DNA of 64,000 nucleotides, taken from NCBI RefSeq assembly GCF_002795825.1, contig NZ_CP018800.1:186001-250000 (forward strand), given 5' to 3'. The DNA is from Mariprofundus ferrinatatus (GTDB lineage: Bacteria > Pseudomonadota > Zetaproteobacteria > Mariprofundales > Mariprofundaceae). Below the pieces are notes generated by a model. The model was not told the DNA's origin, searched no databases, and saw only the letters and a program-made list of their open reading frames with translations. The translations under genes and the position numbers were made by a program. Positions 15,813-22,975 of the stretch are shown one piece after another. How positions within the stretch are numbered: the stretch's first letter is position 1; the number at the start of each line of letters is the position of its first letter.

Positions 15813-17030
15813 ATGGCAGGGTTAAAAGAGTTCAATGGTGTTGATGGCAGCCCCTATAATGTTCTCATTGTCGATGACAACCCCAATAACCTATTTACGC
15901 TGCACTCATTGCTTAAACGGGTGAAAAACATTCATGTCATAGAGGCTGACTCGGGTGAAAAAGCCCTGAAAATTGTTATCGAACAACCGGTCGATCTGAT
16001 ACTCATGGATGTGCAGATGCCGGGAATGGATGGCTTTGAGACTGCCAAGCACCTGAAGATGACAAGCCGAACCAGGGAGATACCCATTGTTTTCATCACC
16101 GCTGTGTTTAAAGCCGAAGAGTTCATTAAACATGGCTACGAGGTGGGGGCCATTGATTATCTGACCAAACCTATTGATGACAACCTGCTCATCAGTCGCC
16201 TCTCTCTTTACACCAATATCATCGGGCGTAAGCGCGCTGAGGAAGGGCTGCTGCATGCACATCAGATGCTTGAGAAGAGGGTGCGTGAGCGAACTCGCGA
16301 ATTGACCATCGCCTACAACCAACTCAAAGAGGTGGATAAGCTTAAATCCGCGTTTCTCTCCACGATGTCGAGCGAGCTCCACACCCCTTTGAATGCCATT
16401 ATCGGTTTCGCCTCCATGTTGAGGCATGGCATGGAGGGGAAGCTCACCGATATCCAGCTGGACCGCGTGACTCGCATTGAGGCTGCGGGGCAACAGCTGC
16501 TGGAACTAATAACCGAGGTGTTCGAGGTGTCTTTGCTTGAGTCAGGAAGTGTAAAGGCCAAAGCAGAGTCATTTTCGATGATTGAGATTATCAATGAGGC
16601 GGTTGCAAAGGTTAAACCGGCAGCCGAGAGGAAAGGAATCAGGATATATGTTAAACAAAATGGCGACATCTCCATTCACTCGGACAGGGAGTGGTTGATC
16701 AAGTGCCTGCTCAACTATCTTAGTAATGCTGTGAAATACAGCACAGGGGGGGTCATCACGGTCTGCGCCAGCGAAGATGGTGAAAACATACAGGTAGATG
16801 TGATGGATGAGGGTATTGGCATCAAGAAAGAGGATCAAGAGCGTGTGTTTCTAGCATTTGAGCGGCTGGATACCCCTCTATCTACTGTGGCGGGTGGCAC
16901 AGGCCTCGGCCTGTATTTGACCAAGCTCATTATTCATAATCTATTGAAGGGAGGGCATGCCTTAGAGAGCACCTTTGGTAAGGGCAGCAGGTTTAGCTTC
17001 ACCATTCCCAAACATCTTAATGTGGCGTGA
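15813..17030 (+). CDS. REC-histidine kinase-like protein lacking the phospho-accepting histidine
   Basis: A 405-residue cytoplasmic protein: receiver (phospho-Asp66 in LMDVQMPGMDG), a coiled-coil linker, a DHp-like segment and an intact-looking HATPase (LLNYLSNAVKYS, DEGIGI, GGTGLGLYLT). The H-box reads STMSSELHTPLNAII where active kinases have S-H-E-L-R-T-P; Ser187 occupies the phospho-His position and a histidine (His190) sits three residues later in place of Arg. The codons are unambiguous in the sequence (AGC GAG CTC CAC). It may therefore be a pseudokinase acting through its receiver, or by binding ATP or other kinases. AAAGGAGG precedes the ATG; 156 bases separate it from the preceding gene. 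Confidence 0.9.
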   Translation: MAGLKEFNGVDGSPYNVLIVDDNPNNLFTLHSLLKRVKNIHVIEADSGEKALKIVIEQPVDLILMDVQMPGMDGFETAKHLKMTSRTREIPIVFITAVFKAEEFIKHGYEVGAIDYLTKPIDDNLLISRLSLYTNIIGRKRAEEGLLHAHQMLEKRVRERTRELTIAYNQLKEVDKLKSAFLSTMSSELHTPLNAIIGFASMLRHGMEGKLTDIQLDRVTRIEAAGQQLLELITEVFEVSLLESGSVKAKAESFSMIEIINEAVAKVKPAAERKGIRIYVKQNGDISIHSDREWLIKCLLNYLSNAVKYSTGGVITVCASEDGENIQVDVMDEGIGIKKEDQERVFLAFERLDTPLSTVAGGTGLGLYLTKLIIHNLLKGGHALESTFGKGSRFSFTIPKHLNVA

Positions 17031-17141
17031 TGTGGGTAAAACGAGTTTAGGGTTAGCAGATACGATGCTCGCGGTTGCTCTTCGAGGGCTGTTCACCACT
17101 GGGTAAAGTTCGCTGCCACTGTTTCTTCAGATCCGAACGCT

Positions 17142-17552
17142 TCAAACAAACGGTGCTGCCAGCACGGCGTAGCGGGCCAGCTTTCCAATCGATACCAGTA
17201 CTACAAACGTAATCAGGCTGCAGCGCAGCAGGCCTGCCACAAGGCAGAGTGGGTCCCCAATAACGGGCAGCCATGCGAAAAGAAGCGATGGCCGGCCATA
17301 TTTCCCGAACCAGAGTTCGGCCCGTTCGGTCTGTGACTCGGAGATGCGCAGCCATTTTTTATGCACGGCTTCATTGCCCAGACGCCCCATGCCATAGGTG
17401 ATCAGGCTGCCGAGCACGTTGCCTGCAGTGGCGATCAATACGAGCGCCACTGCGTTTCCACCCTCGTTCAGGCGATAGAGCAGCAATACCTCAGAGCCGC
17501 CCGGAAAGAGGGTGGAGGAGATCAGTGCGGAGAAGAAGAGAGACCAATCCAT
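17142..17552 (-). CDS. YqaA/DedA-family (VTT domain) membrane protein
   Basis: A 136-residue membrane protein with four hydrophobic segments and the VTT/SNARE-associated pattern: an N-terminal FFSALISSTLFPGGSEVLLL, GNVLGSLITYGMGRLG, and FGKYGRPSLLFAWLPVIGDPLCLVAGLLR. The conserved G-x-x-x-G and R/P-x-x-D positions are those of the small YqaA branch rather than full DedA. Relatives in the VTT superfamily flip or scramble lipids, but YqaA itself has no proven substrate. It is transcribed away from ogt; the start codons are 89 bases apart. Confidence 0.88.
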   Translation of the reverse strand: MDWSLFFSALISSTLFPGGSEVLLLYRLNEGGNAVALVLIATAGNVLGSLITYGMGRLGNEAVHKKWLRISESQTERAELWFGKYGRPSLLFAWLPVIGDPLCLVAGLLRCSLITFVVLVSIGKLARYAVLAAPFV

Positions 17553-17641
17553 TGCGGCAGCCTAGTCGGCATTCTCGCAGTCGGCACGCACTGAACAGGA
17601 TTCTGGGTGCCAGCGCGCACCAGCTTCCATAGAGTGGCGCG

Positions 17642-18067
17642 ATGACCTATCTGTTCAATTCACCGCTCGGCCCCATCTCTTATGAGTGGGATGGCAATAG
17701 ATGCCATCGGGTTATGCTGGAGAGCTCCTCCTCGGCCGAATGCGGTGAAGATCCCGTATCGCGCTGGCTGGCTGCATATTTCGATCGCGAGATCACTTCG
17801 CTGCCACCACTGGCAGAACCGGCGACCCCATTTCAGCAGATCATGCGGCAGGCGTTGTTGAATATTCCATCAGGCGAAGTGCGAACTTATGGTGAACTGG
17901 CCCATGAACTGAAAACATCCCCGCGGGCGATGGGTCAGGCGCTCGGGGCCAACCCGCTGCCGATCCTTATTCCCTGCCACCGCGTCATTGCAGCCGATGG
18001 CCTTGGCGGTTTTGCCTGCGGCATCGACTGGAAGAAAAAACTGCTTCAATTTGAACGAAGAAAATGA
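17642..18067 (+). CDS. ogt: Methylated-DNA--protein-cysteine methyltransferase
   Basis: A 141-residue O6-alkylguanine-DNA alkyltransferase, which repairs alkylated guanine by irreversible transfer to a cysteine. The active-site block is ILIPCHRVIAADG with acceptor Cys112; preceding it are the helix-turn-helix stretch GEVRTYGELAHELKTSPRAMGQALGANPLPI and, after it, the GGFACGIDWKKKLLQFE end. The N-terminal domain is shortened (141 against about 165-170 residues in E. coli Ogt), but the catalytic domain is complete. It lies 34 bases from a small parvulin gene, possibly the same transcript. A joint terminator follows at 18402. Confidence 0.93.
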   Translation: MTYLFNSPLGPISYEWDGNRCHRVMLESSSSAECGEDPVSRWLAAYFDREITSLPPLAEPATPFQQIMRQALLNIPSGEVRTYGELAHELKTSPRAMGQALGANPLPILIPCHRVIAADGLGGFACGIDWKKKLLQFERRK

Positions 18068-18101
18068 ACTGATAGGGTGCAGAAAATTTTCGAGGTGATT
18101 C

Positions 18102-18380
18102 ATGACAGTAGCAACAGCCCGCCACATTCTGGTGGATAGCGAAGATAGATGTATAGAACTGAAGGCGGCTATTGAAGCCGGAGCAGACTTTGCGGAGATA
18201 GCGCGCCAGAACTCACGCTGTCCCTCAGGCCGTAACGGTGGCGATCTGGGAGAGTTCGGCCCGGGAATGATGGTGCCGGAGTTTGACAAGGTGGTGTTTT
18301 CTGCCGAAGTCGGCACCGTGCAGGGGCCTGTGAAAACCCAGTTCGGATATCATCTTCTGGAAGTCACCAGCCGCAGCTGA
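18102..18380 (+). CDS. ppiC: Single-domain parvulin peptidyl-prolyl isomerase
   Basis: A 92-residue stand-alone parvulin like E. coli PpiC: TARHILVDSEDRCIELKAAI, GADFAEIARQNSRCPSGRNGGDLGEFGPGMMVPEFDKVVFS and the terminal GPVKTQFGYHLLEVTSR. There is no signal peptide, so it acts on cytosolic proline-containing substrates. GAGGTGATTC before the ATG supplies the ribosome site. A rho-independent terminator follows directly. Confidence 0.95.
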   Translation: MTVATARHILVDSEDRCIELKAAIEAGADFAEIARQNSRCPSGRNGGDLGEFGPGMMVPEFDKVVFSAEVGTVQGPVKTQFGYHLLEVTSRS

Positions 18381-18401
18381 CTGACTATCTCAGCGGATCA
18401 G

Positions 18402-18430
18402 AAAAGGCGGGGGAAACTCCGCCTTTTTTA
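18402..18430 (+). terminator. Rho-independent terminator after ogt-ppiC
   Basis: Inverted repeat AAAGGCGG / CCGCCTTT with an eight-base loop, followed by a run of T on the plus strand. The A-run at its left side could also make it work for the opposing GGDEF-EAL gene, so it may be bidirectional. Confidence 0.85.
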
Positions 18431-18452
18431 TGCGTAACAGGCTTTTACGACC

Positions 18453-20594
18453 TCAATGATCGAGCATCGACCTTCTGTTTTTCAGTTGGCGCACGAACTC
18501 GTCCGGAGGCACAGGCGGACTGGAGAGGTAGCCCAGCATGCCATCGGACTTATGCTCACGTAAAAATTGCAGTTGATCGGCCGTTTCCACCCCTTCGGCA
18601 ACCACCTGATGATTCAGGATATGGCCCATGGAAATAATTGCATTGGTAATCTGACTGCTGTCATTGCCGCTTCCAATCTGCTTAATAAGCGAGCGGTTCA
18701 CCTTCAGTTCGTGCACCGGCATGGCCTGCAGGGCCTGCAGCGAGAAGTAGCCTGCCCCGAAATTGTCGATCGTGATTCTGACACCCAGTTCATTGAGCTG
18801 GTTCAGGGTGGGGATGGCTAAAGCCCCGTACTGCATCAGGGTGCTTTCGCTGATCTCCAGCTCAAGCATGCTGGCTTCAAGGCGACTCTCTTCGAGAATC
18901 CGGGCCACAACTTCGCTGAAGTCAGGATGCCTGATCTGTTCGACCGTCACATTGACTGAAACAGGAACAATCGGAAGCCCCTCATCCTGCCAGGTCCGGT
19001 TCTGCTCACAGGCGTTGCGCAGCACCCACTCGCCAATCGCCACAATCAGGCCTGTTCTGTTGGCTACAGGGAGAAACTGGTCGGGATAGAACATGCCCTC
19101 TTTGCCGCGATCCCAGCGCAACAGTGCATGCATGCCGGTGATCATGCCATCTGCAAGCCCCACCTTGGGCTGATAGTGAATCACCAGTTCGTCATTGCTA
19201 ATGGCATGACGCAGCGCTTTCTCTACCATGAGCTCCTGGGTTGTTGCATCGTTCATGCCTTCGTCGCCGGGACGATGGATGCAGTAGCGGTTGCGCCCCA
19301 TCTGCTTGGCCTGATACATGGCATCATCAGCCAGCCTCATGTAGGCCTCGGCATCCACATCCTGATGAGATTTCATGCATATACCGATGCTGACTCCGAG
19401 AACATAGCTGTTCTCTTTGAGTATCATCGGCTCCTGAATGCGGCTGATAATCTTGTCGGCAACAACAGCGGCTGCCTCTTCCGAGGCAATATCGACAAGA
19501 ATAATGCTGAATTCGTCGCCGCCAATACGCGCTACCGTGTCCGTTTCACGCACACACTCCAGCAACCTTCTGCTCACCTCGATGAGCGCTTTATCCCCCC
19601 ACTCATGGCCCAGCTCGTCGTTGATGGGCTTGAAATAGTCCAGATCGAGGAACAGTACTGCCATCTCTGTTCTGTTACGATGCGCCTGTGCAATGGACTG
19701 CTTCAGTCGGTCATAATAGAGACTTCGGTTCGGCAGGCCGGTGAGAAGATCCGAGTAGGCCATCTCCCTGATCCTGTCTTCATGCAGTTTGTGCTCTGTG
19801 ATATCGGACATGAACCCCAGAAACTCAAGTTCCCCGTACGGGTTTTTCACCAGACGAATTTCATCCGCAACCCAGAAGTAGTGGCCATCCTTGTGGCGCA
19901 ACCTGTATTCGAAACGGTTGTTGCCCCGCTCAAGCGCCTTTTCCAGTTCACTCTCCACAGACTCAAGGTCATCCGGATGGGTGGCGTGAATTCGGAATGA
20001 GGGGGTGTTAAGACACTCTTCGGCATCATGTCCGCACATGCGTTTAATGTTGTCGCTGATAAATGTAGTGCCATAGGGATGGTTGGTTTTTGCCGAGTAG
20101 ATGACCGCTGCAGTCGAGGTGAGAAGAAAGTTGAGGCGCTCATTGGCCATACGGGCCTCTGTTTCACTCTTCTTCAGCCGATGATGCATCGCCTGATACT
20201 CTTGCAGCTGCTGATTCTCATTTTCCAGGGCGCGGTAATTGAGCCTGTGCCTGATGCTGTGGACCAGTTCAAGCGGTGCGATAGGCTTTTCAAGATAGTC
20301 TGCAGCGCCCTGCCGCAATGCCTCGATGGTGTTTTTCTTATCCGCATAACCGGACATCATAATGACAGGGCAGATCGGGTGATGCCCCCGGATGTAGGAT
20401 AGGAGATCAAGGCCTGATTTCCCCTCCAGCAGGATATCGAGAAGGGCAAGGTCGATGGAGCCGTCATTGAGCATGGCAATGGCAGCATCGTAATCTTTGG
20501 CCTTGCAGACGTTGAACCCTGCATGTTCGAGGATTTCACCGTAGGCATCCCTCAGGGAGGCCTGATCATCAACGATGAGGATTTTATGTTTCAA
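18453..20594 (-). CDS. REC-PAS-GGDEF-EAL protein with degenerate EAL domain
   Basis: A 713-residue cytoplasmic c-di-GMP protein. Order: receiver with phospho-Asp53 (LLDILLEGKSG), PAS (about 160-275), GGDEF domain with intact GGDEF at 358-362, and an EAL-like domain from about 460 on. In the EAL domain several metal-binding positions are lost: the signature reads HAL (His489) instead of E-A-L, DNFGAGY replaces DDFGTGY, and KVNRSL replaces K-I/V-D-R. Diguanylate cyclase activity is therefore plausible, phosphodiesterase activity unlikely. The start is taken at TTG 20594, since GGGAGAGG lies about 7 bases upstream and the product begins MKHKILIVDD; an ATG at 20627 would add eleven residues but lacks a ribosome site. 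Confidence 0.92.
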   Translation of the reverse strand: MKHKILIVDDQASLRDAYGEILEHAGFNVCKAKDYDAAIAMLNDGSIDLALLDILLEGKSGLDLLSYIRGHHPICPVIMMSGYADKKNTIEALRQGAADYLEKPIAPLELVHSIRHRLNYRALENENQQLQEYQAMHHRLKKSETEARMANERLNFLLTSTAAVIYSAKTNHPYGTTFISDNIKRMCGHDAEECLNTPSFRIHATHPDDLESVESELEKALERGNNRFEYRLRHKDGHYFWVADEIRLVKNPYGELEFLGFMSDITEHKLHEDRIREMAYSDLLTGLPNRSLYYDRLKQSIAQAHRNRTEMAVLFLDLDYFKPINDELGHEWGDKALIEVSRRLLECVRETDTVARIGGDEFSIILVDIASEEAAAVVADKIISRIQEPMILKENSYVLGVSIGICMKSHQDVDAEAYMRLADDAMYQAKQMGRNRYCIHRPGDEGMNDATTQELMVEKALRHAISNDELVIHYQPKVGLADGMITGMHALLRWDRGKEGMFYPDQFLPVANRTGLIVAIGEWVLRNACEQNRTWQDEGLPIVPVSVNVTVEQIRHPDFSEVVARILEESRLEASMLELEISESTLMQYGALAIPTLNQLNELGVRITIDNFGAGYFSLQALQAMPVHELKVNRSLIKQIGSGNDSSQITNAIISMGHILNHQVVAEGVETADQLQFLREHKSDGMLGYLSSPPVPPDEFVRQLKNRRSMLDH

Positions 20595-20672
20595 GCTGAC
20601 GCCTCTCCCTACTTCAGCATGGATCATAGCACACAATACGGCATCTGGCAGGTGAGCAAGCTGCGGGGCTCG

Positions 20673-21395
20673 CTATTTCGCTGGAAAATCAGTGAACGGC
20701 ACTTCAATTTCACCATTCACCGTGATCTGGATCATCCCTTCACCGGAAGACAACGAGGGAGGCGCTGCATCAGCAGCCTTGGCCATCATTGCCATCTCGC
20801 TCCGATAGACCACCGGCTGCGGTGCCTGACTGCTGCTGTTCAGACGAATAATGCGGAAGCTTTTGGCGGCAAGGCTTCTGGTGACAGTGGCGGCTTTGTT
20901 TCTGAATGTCTCGATTGCCTGCATCCGCAACGCATCCTGGGCCTTGCGTGTGGCACTGCGGCTGATCCTGAACTGCAGGTTGGAGAGCTGTGCCCCTTCG
21001 GTTTCGATCGCATCGAGCCATTCGGGTAGAGCATCCAGATTGCTGCTGGTAACCTGTTCTGACTGGGTTAAATGCCATGAAGAGCGGATGCGCGGTTTAT
21101 TCTTCGGATATTGCCATACCGGCTGCATTCTGCGGCTGGTGGTTTCGACCTTCACACCTTTCTCGAGCTGTAGTCGCTTCTGGATCGCCGTGGTGATCCG
21201 GTTGACCTGCCGGCGAATATCATTCACATCTTTGCCCTCTCTCTCCACCCGGTAGAGAATCACCACCTCATCATTGGGCAGCTCTGCCTCTGCTGTGGCG
21301 GAGATGGTGATGCGCGTGCCGGCAGGCTGGCCGTTCTCTGCCTGCACAGTAACAGGCGTAAGCAGTATAAGAGAGAGTAAGAGCACCAGTCGCAT
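20673..21395 (-). CDS. Periplasmic SIMPL-domain protein
   Basis: A 240-residue exported protein with a signal peptide (MRLVLLLSLILLTPVTVQAE) and a SIMPL (DUF541) domain: RITISATAEAELPNDEVVILYRVEREG, the central TSRRMQPVWQYP segment, DALPEWLDAIETEGAQLSNLQFRIS and a C-terminal VNGEIEVPF. The family (E. coli YggE, human IRAK1BP1) forms oligomeric rings; YggE is linked to oxidative stress, but no enzymatic role is known. The gene is divergent from the DUF985 gene, with 88 bases between starts. Confidence 0.88.
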   Translation of the reverse strand: MRLVLLLSLILLTPVTVQAENGQPAGTRITISATAEAELPNDEVVILYRVEREGKDVNDIRRQVNRITTAIQKRLQLEKGVKVETTSRRMQPVWQYPKNKPRIRSSWHLTQSEQVTSSNLDALPEWLDAIETEGAQLSNLQFRISRSATRKAQDALRMQAIETFRNKAATVTRSLAAKSFRIIRLNSSSQAPQPVVYRSEMAMMAKAADAAPPSLSSGEGMIQITVNGEIEVPFTDFPAK

Positions 21396-21483
21396 GAAGC
21401 GAGTATGGAGTCGATTTTTTCAATCTGCAAGCCGGAGACTTCGCCGCAGTTTCCATCTCGATCTCTCTGGATAGGGTTGGCCC

Positions 21484-21984
21484 ATGAGCAGGGTTCAGAA
21501 AATCATTCATCAGCTGGCGCTTAAACCGCATCCGGAAGGGGGGTGGTACCGGGAAATTTACCGCTCAGCTGAATCGGTTCCGCCAGCCGGATTGCCGCCG
21601 CGCTTCGGTGGCGCACGCGCCTTTGCTACCAGTATCTATTTTCTGCTCGAAGGTTCTGATTTTTCTGCCTTTCACCGCATCCGCCAGGATGAGCTGTGGC
21701 ACTTTTACGATGGTGATGGATTGACCATACATGTGATCGACAAATCGGGGGGCTACAGCAGAAAAAAGCTCGGGCGCAATCCGGATCAGGGAGAAGCATT
21801 TCATCATGTAGTGGCGGCAGGCGACTGGTTCGGAGCGACTGTATCATCTGGAGGTTTTGCGCTGGTCGGTTGTACGGTGGTGCCGGGTTTCGACTTTGAC
21901 GATTTCGAGATGGCTGAACGTCATACCCTGCTGCAACTCTACCCGCAGCATCGGGATATTATCGCACGGCTGACCCGCAGCTGA
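21484..21984 (+). CDS. DUF985 cupin-fold protein
   Basis: A 166-residue protein of the DUF985 cupin family. Family landmarks are the N-terminal LKPHPEGGWYREIYRS, TSIYFLLEGSDFSAFHRIRQDELWHFYDGD (the cupin metal-site region) and the C-terminal WFGATVSSGGFALVGCTVVPGFDFDDFEMA. The family resembles sugar epimerases in fold but no reaction is established. Its stop codon overlaps the start of the next gene (TGATG), so the PLP enzyme downstream is translationally coupled; a shared pathway is possible but not evident. Confidence 0.88.
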   Translation: MSRVQKIIHQLALKPHPEGGWYREIYRSAESVPPAGLPPRFGGARAFATSIYFLLEGSDFSAFHRIRQDELWHFYDGDGLTIHVIDKSGGYSRKKLGRNPDQGEAFHHVVAAGDWFGATVSSGGFALVGCTVVPGFDFDDFEMAERHTLLQLYPQHRDIIARLTRS

Positions 21985-22874
21985 TGGACGGGACGGCCGC
22001 ACTGCCTGCTCCGGTGGAGCGCTTCATGTTTCGCGGTCGCGAGTTTTTCGTCAAACGCGATGAGTTGATCGATCCGCTGCTCTCCGGCAACAAATACCGT
22101 AAGCTCTACAGCCTGATGCAGATGCCTGCTGAACGATATCGGCGTCTCACTTCATACGGTGGGACACAGTCCAATGCCATGTTATCCATTGCCGCACTAT
22201 GCAGGCAGAAGGGTTGGCAGTTCCACTACACTGCCAAGGCTCTTCCCGGGCGGTTGAAAGAGCATCCAACCGGCAACTTCAAGCTGGCAATTGAGCTTGG
22301 CATGCAGCTGCATGAGGTCAGCCCGGAGCGCTATCACCAGGCGATATCTGATCTGCAAGATTCACAGGAGGAATCGGAGCTGTTGGTGCCGCAGGGCGGA
22401 GCTGATCCGCTGGCAGCGCGTGGCATCAACATACTGGCGGAGGAGATCACCAGCTGGCAGAGGCAGATGGGGATGGCGAGTCTCAATGTTGTGACCCCTT
22501 CAGGCACTGGAACCACTGCCTATTACCTGGCATGTGCTTTGCCTGATCTGAATATCCTGACCACGCCGGTCGTGGGAGACAGCGACTATTTGCATCTGCA
22601 GATGCGAGCCCTCGGCGACATCCCTGACAACCTGTGCATCATCGAGAGCAGTAAAAAACAGCACTTTGCAAAACCCTATCCGGAACTGCTGTCGATCTGG
22701 CGGGAGCTTAAAGCGGCGGGTATCGCGTTCGACCTGATCTACGGGGCAAAGATGTGGCATACATTGATGCAGCATCCCGCCTTGCTCGAGGGCCCCACTC
22801 TCTATATTCATAGTGGTGGCCTGATTGGCAACGAAACCATGCTAAACCGCTATTTCCACAAGGGGCTTATCTAG
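21984..22874 (+). CDS. PLP-dependent ACC deaminase/D-cysteine desulfhydrase family enzyme
   Basis: A 296-residue fold-type II PLP enzyme. Lys37 in LLSGNKYRKL is the expected Schiff-base lysine; SYGGTQSNAMLSIAAL is the substrate carboxylate loop and TPSGTGTTAYYLA the glycine-rich PLP-phosphate loop. Length and motifs match the 1-aminocyclopropane-1-carboxylate deaminase/D-cysteine desulfhydrase group; the true substrate cannot be separated by inspection, and bacterial members of this short type more often act on D-cysteine. It is coupled by a one-base overlap to the DUF985 gene. Confidence 0.85.
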   Translation: MDGTAALPAPVERFMFRGREFFVKRDELIDPLLSGNKYRKLYSLMQMPAERYRRLTSYGGTQSNAMLSIAALCRQKGWQFHYTAKALPGRLKEHPTGNFKLAIELGMQLHEVSPERYHQAISDLQDSQEESELLVPQGGADPLAARGINILAEEITSWQRQMGMASLNVVTPSGTGTTAYYLACALPDLNILTTPVVGDSDYLHLQMRALGDIPDNLCIIESSKKQHFAKPYPELLSIWRELKAAGIAFDLIYGAKMWHTLMQHPALLEGPTLYIHSGGLIGNETMLNRYFHKGLI

Positions 22875-22975
22875 CAGATAAAACTAAGGTATGGCATGTT
22901 GTTTGCTTGCATATAACTTTTTATGTCGAACCGACCAGAGGCGACCTCAGGAGATGAAAACTCGAATGAGTAAAT

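Noticed and set aside
19128-20000. Long plus-strand frame inside the REC-PAS-GGDEF-EAL gene
   Set aside because: Antisense to strongly conserved GGDEF and PAS coding sequence, with no similarity of its own.
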